A stretch of 64,000 bases of DNA from FACHB-T130 sp042747725 (GCF_042747725.1 NZ_JBHZGO010000112.1:1-64000), one strand, 5' to 3'. Counted from the stretch's first letter, positions 53,295 to 62,436 are shown. Translations and numbers: made by a program. Notes: a model not told the origin generated them from the letters alone.

Positions 53295-53496
53295 GGCATC
53301 TGTTTGCTAAAAATATGCGACGCCTCAAGTAGGATGTGTAGGCTCTCTTTGAGGTCACGAAACCCAGCACTGGTGATATTTGTTGGGTTTCCCTTACGCT
53401 CAACCATTCCCTACGATTTTTATTCATGTTTCAGGAGTTTTTGATAGTCTTTCAGCATGGCATCTGTTTACTAAAAATATCTGACGCCTCAAGTAG
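53292..53496. repeat. 41-bp direct repeat bracketing a palindromic element
   Basis: catggcatctgttt-ctaaaaatat...gacgcctcaagtag occurs at 53292-53332 and 53456-53496 with three differences. Between them is a GTAGG...GTTGGGTTT...CCCTAC palindrome (53336-53414). The first copy includes the cyclase start codon. It looks like a 164-bp segmental duplication or an insertion with long target duplication. Confidence 0.8.
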
Positions 53497-53558
53497 TGTC
53501 TATACAAACAAACCTGCCTATTTAGCTTTCACCTAATTTTACTTTGAGCTACCTTTAG

Positions 53559-53752
53559 CTATCCCAGCAACTCTTGATAATAGTTTTCTGGGTCATCGGC
53601 AAGAGAAACGGTCGTTCGCATCGCCCTATCTTGGATTTTCAAGACTTTGGTTATCTAAATGCGACTGAGAAAGTCCAGAGCGTGAGAAATTACCAATATA
53701 GCACCTTGATAATCCTCTAACGCTTCGACAATTTGAGTAACGGTTTCTAATT
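53559..53752 (-). pseudogene. Relic of an ABC-F ATPase (Uup/EttA-like) C-terminus
   Basis: Just after the rsgA stop, the minus strand reads LETVTQIVEALEDYQGAILV then ISHALDFLSRI and a stop. This matches the end of the second cassette of ABC-F proteins, with the Leu-Asp after Walker B, EALExYxGxxxxxSHDxxF, and the H-loop His. After a frame change it goes on KIQDRAMRTTVSLADDPENYYQELLG, also ABC-F-like. The rest of the gene is missing. A broken and frameshifted remnant. Confidence 0.7.
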
Positions 53753-54812
53753 AGCGTTTTGGATTGTTCCTCAGAGCTTTATGGATTTTTTTCCATTTTT
53801 CCTTCTCGGCTAAAGACGCTTTTTGATCTTGTTTCCGGTTATTGTATTCAAGCTCTTGTTGAAGTTTTTGGTAGTTCCGAAAACGCTGCTTATCTAGAGT
53901 GCCATCAAGCAAAGCTTGTTGCACTGCACAACCGGGTTCTGTTTCATGTTGGCAATCGCGGAAGCGACACTCTGTAGCAAGCGTATTGATATCAGTAAAG
54001 GTTTCTTGAAAGCCTTCACTTCCATTCCACATCTGAATTTCTCGCATTCCCGGAGTATCGATCAGCAAACCCCCAGAAGGCAAAATAATTAACTCTCGAT
54101 GTGTTGTGGTGTGGCGACCTCGATTATCTCCTTTGCGTACTGTTTGAACTGCTTGAATGTCCTTTTTAGCTAATTGATTGGTAATGGTCGATTTCCCGAC
54201 TCCCGAAGAACCAATCAGCGCTACCGTTTGTCCTGTGCTGAGATAAGGAGTCAAGGCATCAAGTCCTTGGTTCTCAATCGCACTCAAGCTAATAATGGGT
54301 ACGCTAGGAGCGATCGCTTCTACTTCCGCTTTTCGTTGCTCAACTTCATCGCACAAGTCGGCTTTATTCAAAATGATGACTGGATTCGCTCCACTTTCCC
54401 AAACCAAAATTAGATAACGTTCGATTCTTCTGAGATTGAAATCCCGATCCAATCCCGAAACCAAAAACACCGTATCAATGTTGGTGGCAATTATTTGCTC
54501 ATCTGTTTGTGCGCCTACAGCTTTTCGAGAAAATTTGCTTTTTCTGGGCAAAATTTCATGGATATTTGCTCTTTCTTCATCGTCAATGATGCTGACGACT
54601 ACCCAATCTCCTATCGCTGGAAAATCTGTTCGTCGCTCGGCTTGGTAACGCATTTTCCCCGTTACTTCTGCCGACAATTCTCCAAACTCGGTGTAGAGAA
54701 GGTAGGTATTTTTTTGCTCTAGAGCAACTCGACCAACAGTATATCCTTGTTGAAAATAGCTGTCAAAGTTTTTCGCAAAAAAACGATTCCAGCCTAACAA
54801 CTCTAAATTCAT
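53751..54812 (-). CDS. rsgA: Ribosome small subunit-dependent GTPase RsgA
   Basis: A 353-aa circularly permuted GTPase that helps the late maturation of the 30S subunit. The G4 motif NKAD comes first (~149-152), followed by G1 GSSGVGKST (~200), the switch GRHTTTHRE and G3 DTPGMRE. The zinc-binding C-terminus shows CRFRDCQHETEPGC. An N-terminal OB-fold part (TEFGELSAEVTGKMRYQ) is present. The length is typical. A 28-codon reading frame with a strong ribosome site lies 72 bp upstream and may be a leader. Confidence 0.95.
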   Translation of the reverse strand: MNLELLGWNRFFAKNFDSYFQQGYTVGRVALEQKNTYLLYTEFGELSAEVTGKMRYQAERRTDFPAIGDWVVVSIIDDEERANIHEILPRKSKFSRKAVGAQTDEQIIATNIDTVFLVSGLDRDFNLRRIERYLILVWESGANPVIILNKADLCDEVEQRKAEVEAIAPSVPIISLSAIENQGLDALTPYLSTGQTVALIGSSGVGKSTITNQLAKKDIQAVQTVRKGDNRGRHTTTHRELIILPSGGLLIDTPGMREIQMWNGSEGFQETFTDINTLATECRFRDCQHETEPGCAVQQALLDGTLDKQRFRNYQKLQQELEYNNRKQDQKASLAEKEKWKKIHKALRNNPKR

Positions 54813-54884
54813 TGAAGTTTCCTCTATGGGTACGGTTATTGACCGCCAAACTCACAGAGGAATCGCGTAAATTATTCGCGTACA

Positions 54885-54971
54885 TCAGAATAATTGAATG
54901 AAAAGCTCTGTGAAGATGGGGTGTTGCGTCTGAATGGTTGTGGCGGTCTTAACGGCTACACGCTCTAACAT
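54885..54971 (-). CDS. Possible 28-aa leader or small protein upstream of rsgA
   Basis: ATG at 54971 is preceded by AAGGAGGA (78-85 in 54900s, that is 54978-54985) with 6-7 bp spacing, the best Shine-Dalgarno match in this part of the window. The peptide starts MLERVAVKTATTIQTQ and ends FTELFIQLF, and stops at 54885. No family is known. It could be a leader peptide coupled to rsgA, or an independent microprotein. Confidence 0.45.
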   Translation of the reverse strand: MLERVAVKTATTIQTQHPIFTELFIQLF

Positions 54972-54985
54972 CACTCTTCCTCCTT

Positions 54986-55875
54986 AGATACTTTTCAATA
55001 ATTTCCCGGTCAAGGGAACTGTAGTATAATACTACAAGTAGTTGCAATTGGCTGAAGGTAGTTTACAAAACTTACCAACGCACGCCGAACCGTTGTATTC
55101 AATCGTGTTGTTTGCTGAGTTTATCTTAATCGCTCTTGAGTTCTGAGAAATCACCCGGTCGGGTGAGCCGGGAGGAAGTCGGGGATCTGAACTGCTGGCA
55201 TACAACTCAAATAGGATTGCTATATCAGAGAGGGCGATCGCTCTCCTGGTGATGAAATTCGTTCGTGTAGAGAAAGCCTCATGGAGAGGCTCCGGAAGCG
55301 ATCGCCTTTGCCAAAGCGTAGACAAGGCGAAAAAGACTTCGCTATTTTCGCACGCAATGCGTCAGCCAATTTTGCAACTGACCCCTTCTCAAGCCGCAGC
55401 CACTACGAAAAAACTAGGTTTACAGCCACCAAGCGGGCGCACTTTTCAAAAACTGGTAAGCGATCGCTCCCTCTAAATCTGGATTCCCATAAAACTAAGG
55501 GTAATCGAGAACTTCACCCCCACAGGCATCTACCAATGATGGAAATCCTAGCTTACATCCACACCGCGATCGCCTACGAAACTGCCACCAGCACACCCCT
55601 CAACCGCCTGGAACGCCACGAACCACTTCCCTTGCCTTTGGGGACAAACGCGAGATCCAGTCATGTAGCAGCGAATCAGCAGTACGAGATGCAAGCGATA
55701 ACGGTGCTTCCTTTTTAGCGATTACCCATTCATTTTCTAACCGCTACACATAAGCTTCTTCTTAGCCTCCTTTTTTAAGGGGGGCTGGGGGAAGCTGATG
55801 TGTAGCTTCACAAAAGTGAAATGGGATGAGCGATCGCGTCTTTATCATCACACGCCTACTGATTACTTCAATAAC
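54986..55875. other. Gene-poor stretch with HIP1 and repeat debris
   Basis: About 0.9 kb between the rsgA leader and the CDP-alcohol phosphotransferase gene. Open frames here overlap one another in several phases and lack coding character. A C/G-run repeat (ttttttaaggggggctgggg) occurs near 55770. The only hint of a gene is at 55539-55718. Confidence 0.5.
55539..55718 (+). pseudogene. Possible truncated N-terminus of a cyanobacterial exported protein
   Basis: From ATG 55539 the frame reads MEILAYIHTAIAYETATSTP, which recalls the first residues of some cyanobacterial peptidoglycan-binding-domain proteins (MExLAYxHxAxxYE). After ~20 residues the similarity stops and the rest is not protein-like. 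It may be a decayed fragment. Weak evidence. Confidence 0.25.
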
Positions 55876-56496
55876 ATGAACAACATAAATACAATCGAAC
55901 ACTCCCAACGCGATCGCCAAAAATATTCATCCTTAATGCTGCAATCTATTCCCTTTTCACTGGTCATCATCCGCCTTTTTCTAAGCCCTTTGCTATTATG
56001 GGATGCCATTGATGGCACAACCAGCACCTGGTTCATCGTTGGCTTTGTACTTGCCTTTCTTTCAGATATTTTTGATGGCGCGATCGCCCGTCGAATAGGT
56101 GTCAGTACCGCTTCTTTGAGGCAAGCCGATAGTTTGGCTGATGTTTGTCTTTATCTATGTATCGCAATCAGTGCATGGCTAGTGCATCCTGATCTAGTAA
56201 CTGCATTCTCAATCCCATTGAGCCTAATAATCTTGATGCAATTAATCTGGTTGGTAGTCAACTTGGCGAAATATGGAAAACCTGCCAGCTATCACACTTA
56301 TTCAGCCAAAGCTTGGGGAGTAACGCTGTTCATCGCCACAATTGCTCTATTCGGTTTTAATTATGCCGGAGTTACTCTATTCATCGCAATTACTGTAGGT
56401 TGCATTCACACGGTAGAAGAAATTGCTATGACACTAATTCTTCCCACTTGGACGCATGATGTACTGAGTATTGTTCATGCGCGAAAGCTACTTTAG
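55876..56496 (+). CDS. CDP-alcohol phosphatidyltransferase family protein
   Basis: A ~206-aa integral membrane enzyme of the family that joins a CDP-activated lipid to an alcohol. The signature DxxDGxxARx8GxxxDxxxD is seen as SDIFDGAIAR-RIGVSTAS-L-RQADSLAD: the four Asp are kept, but the second Gly is Leu. About five hydrophobic helices are predicted. The frame is open from 55798, but the ATG at 55876 (MNNINTIEHS) gives the normal length. Substrate cannot be inferred. It stands alone. Confidence 0.83.
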   Translation: MNNINTIEHSQRDRQKYSSLMLQSIPFSLVIIRLFLSPLLLWDAIDGTTSTWFIVGFVLAFLSDIFDGAIARRIGVSTASLRQADSLADVCLYLCIAISAWLVHPDLVTAFSIPLSLIILMQLIWLVVNLAKYGKPASYHTYSAKAWGVTLFIATIALFGFNYAGVTLFIAITVGCIHTVEEIAMTLILPTWTHDVLSIVHARKLL

Positions 56497-56898
56497 TGTA
56501 AAGAATAGTGCTTTCAGCCTGAGAAGATAGGTAATTGATAGGACTTTTGAAATCCCTGTAGGCGGGTTTCGTTTATATAGCTGCAACTTCAGTCGCCCAG
56601 ATAATATCAGTGGTTTCAGTTTTTGAAACCAACTCTTTAGATACCCTAATCCCAATGCTATAAAAATAGGAGGTTATGGCAATCGGATTTTAGTCGTGAT
56701 TTTTTTATAATAAAGTGCGTTAAGTGCGTTCAAAACCTAGAAACGCAAAACGGCACTGCGCTAACGTGCCTCTACGAATCAGAGAAAACTCAATTTGGAA
56801 CATAAGTTTTGCAGTCACGTCTCAAATAATTGTAGAAAGTTCAAGCAAGCATCAAACTTCTAAACTTGAATTTTATGAGCTTTGGAGCAGCATTAATC
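56497..56898. other. Spacer of ~400 bp, no gene seen
   Basis: AT-rich spacer between the phosphotransferase gene and the four-repeat protein. It contains tttttttataataaagtgcg near 56700, a possible -10 region, but no clear -35. Confidence 0.45.
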
Positions 56899-58125
56899 AT
56901 GGAAAAAATGACTCAAAAGATAAATCATAAAAAATGGGTGATTGCTACTTTAATTTTGTTAACTAGCAGCTTATCTTTATCTTTATGTACTGCTTTAACC
57001 CTAAAAGAAGCTGCTGTCGCCGATCCCGCCAGACAACTATCCAAGGAGGAAAAGTTACCTTCTTCTGTTGCCAATGCCGTTTTGCGAATGGCATCTCAAC
57101 GCACGGGGTTACAAGCGTCGCAACTACGCATCGTTAAGTATAAACAGATTTACACGAACGGCTGTTTAAATCTGCCGCGTCCGGCTGAAGGTTGCACCAA
57201 AATTAATATGCCTGCTTGGGAAGTCACTGTAAAAGCTAGGCAACAAAGCTTAGTTTATCGTAGCGATCGCAACGGCTCTCAGATTAGATTAAATGAAGCC
57301 GCTAGCAGCATCGTTGATGCCAATTTGCCTAAATCTGTTGTTAGTGCCGTTTTGCAAGATGCCACCCAAAACTGGGGACTACCAGCAAACACCGGACGCA
57401 TTATTAATGCTAAACAGGCAGAGTGGGCGTATGGTTGCGAAGTTTCAACTTTTCCCTATCCTTGCGATCCGATTGTAGTGGAAGGTTGGCAAGTCACCAT
57501 TGAAAGCGGACAAAAACGCTGGATTTATAATACTGACAAAGTGGGTTCCCAGGTTCAGCTTTATCAAAGGCAGATCCCGACAAATGACGCGAAAAAATTG
57601 CCTCCTGCGGTTGCCGAGCAAGTTTTAAAGTTAGCATCTGAGCATTTAACCTTACCAATCTCTCAACTTCTGATTACAAAAACTCAACAGCAAACTTGGT
57701 CTAATGGCTGTTTAGGTCTTCCGAGTCCTGTAGAACGATGCAGAGGCGATATTACACCAGGTTGGCGCGTGACGGTGGAAGGCAAACCGAAGCAATACCA
57801 AGTTTATCGTACCGATAAATCTGCTGACCAAATTAAGACAGAAGCAATAGGCGAAATGCCGCCACGCAAAGACTCTTTACCTAATTTCATTGCCAAGGTG
57901 GTATTGCAGGATGCTAGTAAGCGGTTAAAAATACCAACTTCTCAGTTATACATCCTCGAAGGTCGAGGGCAGACGTGGTCGAATACCTGTTTTGATTTGC
58001 CTGGTACGGAAAATAGCTGCGCTCAAGCAATGATCCCAGGTTGGCAAGTCGCTGTGGATGGCAACGGGAAAACCTTAGTTTATCGCCTCGATCGATCGGG
58101 TTCTCAGTTCAAAGTCGAACGGTGA
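56899..58125 (+). CDS. Secreted protein with four ~90-aa Cys-pair repeats
   Basis: A ~408-aa protein with a signal peptide (WVIATLILLTSSLSLSLCTALTL). It holds four copies of one unit: a helix LPxxVAxxVLxxAS..., then QLxIxxxxxxxWSNGCLxLPxPxxxC and WxVxVxxxxxxxVYRxDxxGSQ. Each repeat has two Cys about 9-10 residues apart (NGCLNLPRPAEGC, YGCEVSTFPYPC, NGCLGLPSPVERC, NTCFDLPGTENSC), so four internal disulphides are likely outside the cytoplasm. I do not know a function. The ATG at 56899 is preferred because GGAG lies 11 bp upstream; earlier TTG/ATG starts exist at 56866 and 56875. Confidence 0.82.
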   Translation: MEKMTQKINHKKWVIATLILLTSSLSLSLCTALTLKEAAVADPARQLSKEEKLPSSVANAVLRMASQRTGLQASQLRIVKYKQIYTNGCLNLPRPAEGCTKINMPAWEVTVKARQQSLVYRSDRNGSQIRLNEAASSIVDANLPKSVVSAVLQDATQNWGLPANTGRIINAKQAEWAYGCEVSTFPYPCDPIVVEGWQVTIESGQKRWIYNTDKVGSQVQLYQRQIPTNDAKKLPPAVAEQVLKLASEHLTLPISQLLITKTQQQTWSNGCLGLPSPVERCRGDITPGWRVTVEGKPKQYQVYRTDKSADQIKTEAIGEMPPRKDSLPNFIAKVVLQDASKRLKIPTSQLYILEGRGQTWSNTCFDLPGTENSCAQAMIPGWQVAVDGNGKTLVYRLDRSGSQFKVER

Positions 58126-58305
58126 TGAGTGTAGTTGATTTGGAGAGTAAGTAGGCTACGCCCCGCTACGCTAACACGCCTCACTTTCACACCATAGTTA
58201 GATATTTCCAAAAAACTATAGCTGGTGTCCCTTCCGTACTAGACTTTTGATCCGTATCAGATTAAATTAAAACTACGGCAACTCTAGCGGGATAGTGGAC
58301 TTTGC

Positions 58306-58767
58306 ATGGACAACGCTAAAAGACCCAGTAGTGAGCTGACCCTAGCAGGGCAAGTAACTTCTGAGCATTTGCAACCAGCGGCTCAACAAAGTTTCCAGGA
58401 AGGTTGGTTCAAAAAGCTCAGAGGCGGATTCCTTCTGGTCATTGGATATATGCTGTCACCACTCTGTTGGTGGAATGACCTGTTTTTCAATCTGCCAATT
58501 GCTTATTTTTTTGGGTATATCTGTAGTTGGCTTTCCCCAGATTTACTTCTGCCTTGCTCAATCGTCGGGTACTGGCTTTCTAACATTGCGGGAATTCTCT
58601 TGATGCAAGTAGGGGCTGTGGATGTTTTTAGTGGGGAACCCAAAGAGCGTAACTTTAAAAAAGAGTTATTGACAGGTGTAGTCTCCTCAAGCGCCTACAC
58701 TCTGGTCATTCTGGCATTGATACAGTTTAAGATTCTTGATGCTCCTGTCTTATTCCCCGGTGGCTAA
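58306..58767 (+). CDS. Hypothetical membrane protein of 153 aa
   Basis: Residues ~1-35 are hydrophilic; then three or four hydrophobic segments (LLVIGYMLSPLCWW, LPIAYFFGYICSWL, CSIVGYWLSNIAGILLMQVGAV, and ELLTGVVSSSAYTLVILALI). No motif of a known family is seen. It precedes the TauE/SafE gene on the same strand by 108 bp and could be co-transcribed with it. Confidence 0.7.
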   Translation: MDNAKRPSSELTLAGQVTSEHLQPAAQQSFQEGWFKKLRGGFLLVIGYMLSPLCWWNDLFFNLPIAYFFGYICSWLSPDLLLPCSIVGYWLSNIAGILLMQVGAVDVFSGEPKERNFKKELLTGVVSSSAYTLVILALIQFKILDAPVLFPGG

Positions 58768-58875
58768 TGGGGATTTATGGGCGGCGAATGTTGCTTAATC
58801 GCCGCTAGCACTAATGTCAAAGTTTACCTCTAGTTAGAGATTCAGCATTTTAACCACCTGTGTAAGGACAGCAGT

Positions 58876-59670
58876 ATGGACTATCTATTACTACCGTTCC
58901 TCAGTTTTGTCGTGGGTATCATTGTTGGTTTAACGGGAATCGGTGGAGCATCTCTGATCACTCCGATGTTGATTTTTGTGTTCCACGTTCCACCTGCGAT
59001 CGCAGTGAGTTCCGATGTAGTAGCTGCCACATTGATGAAGGTGATCGGCGGCTTTAAACACTGGAAACAGCAAACGCTTGACCTGCAAGTTGTCAAATGG
59101 TTGGCTTGGGGAAGTGTTCCTGGTTCACTAATCGGAGTAGGAATTTTATACCTGATTAAGCGTAATGGAACTTTAAACTTAGATTACATTCTGCTACGTG
59201 CGATCGGGCTAATGATACTGCTTGTCACCTTGTTGGGATTCGCACAATTGTCGCTGAAAAATTTTGTCCCGAAGTTGAAGTTACCTGAGCCGCCTAAGTT
59301 TGACTTAAACACTCAGTTGGGTCGAATTTTGACCCTCAGTGTAGGAGCAATTTTAGGCTGTCTGGTAGGATTAACTAGCGTGTCTTCTGGTGCGATGTTT
59401 GCAATTGTCTTGATTACCTTTTTTCGCCTCGACGCGCGTAAATTGGTTGGCACAGATATTTCAGCAGCGATTTTATTAGTGTTTACTTCCCTTGGATACC
59501 TCTGTCTTGGGACAGTAAATTGGAGTTTAGTATTGCCAATTTGGTTAGGGACAGTACCAGGGGTTTTGCTAGGTGCTAAACTCTGCAAGATTACTCCTCA
59601 AGGCGCACTCCGGCTGGTAATTTACGTGATTTTAGTAGGGGTAAGTTGGAAGTTAGTTTATCAAGCGTGA
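58876..59670 (+). CDS. TauE/SafE family anion/sulfite exporter-like permease
   Basis: A 264-aa integral membrane protein with eight or so helices in two halves. The family's opening FVVGIIVGLTGIGGASLITPMLI and its repeat in the second half (ILGCLVGLTSVSSGAMFAIVLI, with GTDISAAILLVF) are both present. Members move sulfite, sulfoacetate or other organic anions. No sulfur-metabolism genes are adjacent, so the substrate stays open. Confidence 0.9.
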   Translation: MDYLLLPFLSFVVGIIVGLTGIGGASLITPMLIFVFHVPPAIAVSSDVVAATLMKVIGGFKHWKQQTLDLQVVKWLAWGSVPGSLIGVGILYLIKRNGTLNLDYILLRAIGLMILLVTLLGFAQLSLKNFVPKLKLPEPPKFDLNTQLGRILTLSVGAILGCLVGLTSVSSGAMFAIVLITFFRLDARKLVGTDISAAILLVFTSLGYLCLGTVNWSLVLPIWLGTVPGVLLGAKLCKITPQGALRLVIYVILVGVSWKLVYQA

Positions 59671-59787
59671 GCTGAGTTTTATTTGATAGATGATAGCAAG
59701 TGGTCTTCACCATTAGGGTGCTACTATCTCAAAACACAATCAATAATTTTTTTTCGGTTTGTACACATTTAAAGCTATTTTTTGTGA

Positions 59788-60534
59788 ATGTTTAGTTCTA
59801 ATTTGTGGAAGCTTTCTTTATCTTTCCTAAGTTTTCTCGAAAAGCTGCTCGTCGCTTATTGGCGTTCTTTGCTACTGCTGTTGATAGGAGTGTGTTTACC
59901 AATGCTGGTTTTTGAGGAACTTGCATTAGTGGTATGGCAGAATCAAGGCGGTTTCTCCTGGGATGAAAGTCTCCTGCTAGCAGTTCACAAGATAGCACAG
60001 CCACAACTAGACGTTTTTGCGGAAACGTTAACCAAGTTCGGAGTATTTTGGGGCGTATTTCCAGTTGCTACTTCAATCTCATTAGTGTTGCTGCGCCTTA
60101 AAAAGTGGCGATCGCTCGCCTATTTGCTAACCACTCTATTAGGGAGCATTTTGATCAACCGCACCGCCAAACTGTTACTGCATCAAGTGCGTCCCAACCT
60201 ATGGGAGTCAATCTCCCCAGAGTTTGATTACGCATTTCCCAGCGGTCATGCTATGTCCAGTATGACCTTGATCGCTGCTTTAGTCATTTTGACCTGGAAT
60301 AGTAACTGGTGCTGGTTGGTGCTGGTTGTGGAGAGCGTATTCGTATTAGCGATCGGTTGGACGCGACTATATCTGGGGGTTCACTTTCCCAGTGATATTT
60401 TGGCAGGATGGATGGTTTCAATTGCTTGGACAATTGGTGTTAGTCTGCTAATCAGACCACATTTAACAAAACCGAGTACTGTTCGTGAAGATGAGCTAAC
60501 TGTGGATGAAGAGCAATCAATAGCCCAAGGTTAA
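59788..60534 (+). CDS. PAP2-family membrane phosphatase
   Basis: A 248-aa lipid phosphatase-like protein. The three active-site motifs are KLLLHQVRP (K-x6-RP), PSGHAMSS and RLYLGVHFPSD (R-x5-H-x3-D), with the catalytic His and Asp intact and several TM helices around them. It could dephosphorylate phosphatidic acid, undecaprenyl diphosphate or a similar lipid. ATG at 59788 follows an AT-rich stretch. It ends 17 bp from the convergent AbrB-type gene. Confidence 0.9.
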   Translation: MFSSNLWKLSLSFLSFLEKLLVAYWRSLLLLLIGVCLPMLVFEELALVVWQNQGGFSWDESLLLAVHKIAQPQLDVFAETLTKFGVFWGVFPVATSISLVLLRLKKWRSLAYLLTTLLGSILINRTAKLLLHQVRPNLWESISPEFDYAFPSGHAMSSMTLIAALVILTWNSNWCWLVLVVESVFVLAIGWTRLYLGVHFPSDILAGWMVSIAWTIGVSLLIRPHLTKPSTVREDELTVDEEQSIAQG

Positions 60535-60550
60535 CACCGTAGCAAAGGAA

Positions 60551-61747
60551 TTATGGCATTGCTGATTTGGGTGATATAGTTTTAAGCTGATCTGCTACGC
60601 TATCTTGATTTTTTGTAGAACGGCGTTCTAGATAGCAAATTAAAGACACCAAACCTGGAAGACATATATTAATAGTCATTAGTCGAACTAGATGACCTGC
60701 GGTTACAATCTCAACATTGTGATGTAAAGCCAAAGAGATCAATATCATTTCTGGAGAGCCTCCTGGAGATGTCACCAGCAAACACGTTAGCCAGTCCCAG
60801 GGCGCGATCAACATAGCAATTCCTGCTGAAATGAATCCTGCCAAAAAGGTCATGGCGACAGGAACCGAAGCATAGGCTACTGTAAGCCTTCCCAGCTTTG
60901 GGTTCATTCCCCAATATTCACCGATTGTAATTCCCAATAGAATTTGACCAATTAAATTAAATAAAGGGGGTAGATTAAAATCGATATGGGATAAAAATGG
61001 CAGTAAATTTAGCAACGAATCAAAACCAGCACCAACTATTATTGAACAAAAGAAACCAGCAACAGGAATTTTTAAATAACTGCCTATTTTAACTGTTGAT
61101 AATGTTATAAAGAGCAATAAGAATAGTAAAGATAAGTAGTTTAAATCTATAAAAAATAAATTTTCAGTAACGGAATGAATTATCGCACTAATGTCATGAG
61201 GATTAGAAACATTAGCAACGATCGGTATAACAATAATAATCGCCGTAAACCGTATTAACTGAACGAGAGAAACAAGTGAAATATTTCTACCATAGTCTGC
61301 TGCTATACTTGCCATAATTCCTATATTTCCGGGAACCGTAGCAAGCATGGCAGTTAGTAAGTCTGTTTTTTCAATACGTGAATATATATAACCAATAATT
61401 CCACCACTGAATAGTAAGAATAACGTTAAAAATAGAAAAATATGTAATTGAGAATAAATAGTTAGTAGATTACTGTGTTTGAGAGAAAATCCTACAGTAA
61501 GACCAACAATAATCTGTCCAAATTTCCTTGAATTACGATTAGGTTTAGATTGATTGTTATATAGATGATAGAAATAAAACACCAAGGCACCAGCAGCAAT
61601 ACCCCCAAGTATCCAAGCCCCTCCACCCGCCCCAAGTGCAATCAAGGTCAGACCACTTAATAAAGCAATAATTATTTCTATACCAACAATCAAATAAGTG
61701 GTAGTAAATTTACTAACCCTAGATTTCTCCAAACTAATTTTTATCAC
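60551..61747 (-). CDS. AbrB-family membrane protein (COG3180, 'ammonia monooxygenase' family)
   Basis: A 398-aa polytopic membrane protein with an internal duplication: LLTAMLATVPGNIGIMASIAADYGRNISLVSLVQLIR in the first half matches LTCLLVTSPGGSPEMILISLALHHNVEIVTAGHLVRL in the second. This pair of xxPGGxxExxxxA blocks with HxxRL is diagnostic of the family (TIGR03082 duplication). Despite the names given in databases, it is neither a monooxygenase nor the AbrB DNA-binding regulator; it is probably a transporter. It stands alone on the minus strand. Confidence 0.87.
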   Translation of the reverse strand: MIKISLEKSRVSKFTTTYLIVGIEIIIALLSGLTLIALGAGGGAWILGGIAAGALVFYFYHLYNNQSKPNRNSRKFGQIIVGLTVGFSLKHSNLLTIYSQLHIFLFLTLFLLFSGGIIGYIYSRIEKTDLLTAMLATVPGNIGIMASIAADYGRNISLVSLVQLIRFTAIIIVIPIVANVSNPHDISAIIHSVTENLFFIDLNYLSLLFLLLFITLSTVKIGSYLKIPVAGFFCSIIVGAGFDSLLNLLPFLSHIDFNLPPLFNLIGQILLGITIGEYWGMNPKLGRLTVAYASVPVAMTFLAGFISAGIAMLIAPWDWLTCLLVTSPGGSPEMILISLALHHNVEIVTAGHLVRLMTINICLPGLVSLICYLERRSTKNQDSVADQLKTISPKSAMP

Positions 61748-61914
61748 AAAACCTCCAATTTTTAATCATTACTTTCTTAGGCTTTGAAGTACAAATAGCA
61801 TCCCAGAATGCCTATGAAAAGTGCATTTATTACTAGACATTAGAGCCTATCCTAAAAATAATTGACGGTGAAAAATATCTGCGTAGCGTGCGGTAAGGTC
61901 TAAGGCGCTATATC

Positions 61915-62007
61915 TCAGGACTTACGCAACATCAGACATCTGGGGACAACCACAGGGGGATTGAACCCGAAAAAACGCTATATGTATAAGCTTTGCGTAA
62001 GTCCTGA
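61915..62007. repeat. 93-bp MITE-like element with perfect 15-bp terminal inverted repeats
   Basis: TCAGGACTTACGCAA (61915-61929) and TTGCGTAAGTCCTGA (61993-62007) are exact reverse complements. The AGGACTTACGCA end is a familiar cyanobacterial repeat end. No open frame inside. Confidence 0.85.
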
Positions 62008-62075
62008 TCTGCATTTATCTGCGGTCTAAAACTGCTAAAAATGACTTTTCCCATAGGCTCTCAATGGGTTACTTA

Positions 62076-62239
62076 AACTCACATCTTGCACCTGGCGGTT
62101 GAAACCGCAGCTACACAAACTCGCACCGGCTCCCGACAGGTTACAAAACCCTTGATTTTCGGTTAGTCCGCGCTTTTGGGACGAGGAGATGCAATAGCCT
62201 CAGAATTCCATTCTGAAGGCTTGGTGCAAGATGTGAGTT
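62076..62239. repeat. 164-bp MITE-like element with perfect 17-bp terminal inverted repeats
   Basis: AACTCACATCTTGCACC (62076-62092) and GGTGCAAGATGTGAGTT (62223-62239) are exact reverse complements. The interior carries ggcggttgaaaccgc and two further small palindromes. It abuts the TnpB element. Confidence 0.85.
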
Positions 62240-62436
62240 AAACAAAATCTCAGTTATACTCCACGCTGGCGGTGGGATGAAAGGCTTTCGCGATGACGAA
62301 CTGTGCCCTTGACCAAGGTGAAGCGTAGCTGAAACGCGAGATTGGGCAGGCGTGAGGAATTGTCAATCCCTGAGAACTTAAGGGTGCAGAGTTGTCGTAT
62401 ACTTGCATTATTTACGTGAGTGAGTAGAGCGTAAAT

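Larger units (their letters stand above)
61748..62436. other. Spacer with two MITE-like elements and the left part of the TnpB element
   Basis: No gene. Holds inverted-repeat elements at 61915-62007 and 62076-62239, then the leader of tnpB, with the left IS end somewhere in 62240-62430 (not resolved). Confidence 0.6.

Noticed and set aside
55249..55718. Two overlapping plus-strand frames of 75 and 145 codons
   Set aside because: Composition is that of HIP1 and repeat debris; only the last ~20 codons after 55539 gave a faint protein resemblance, listed as a weak relic.
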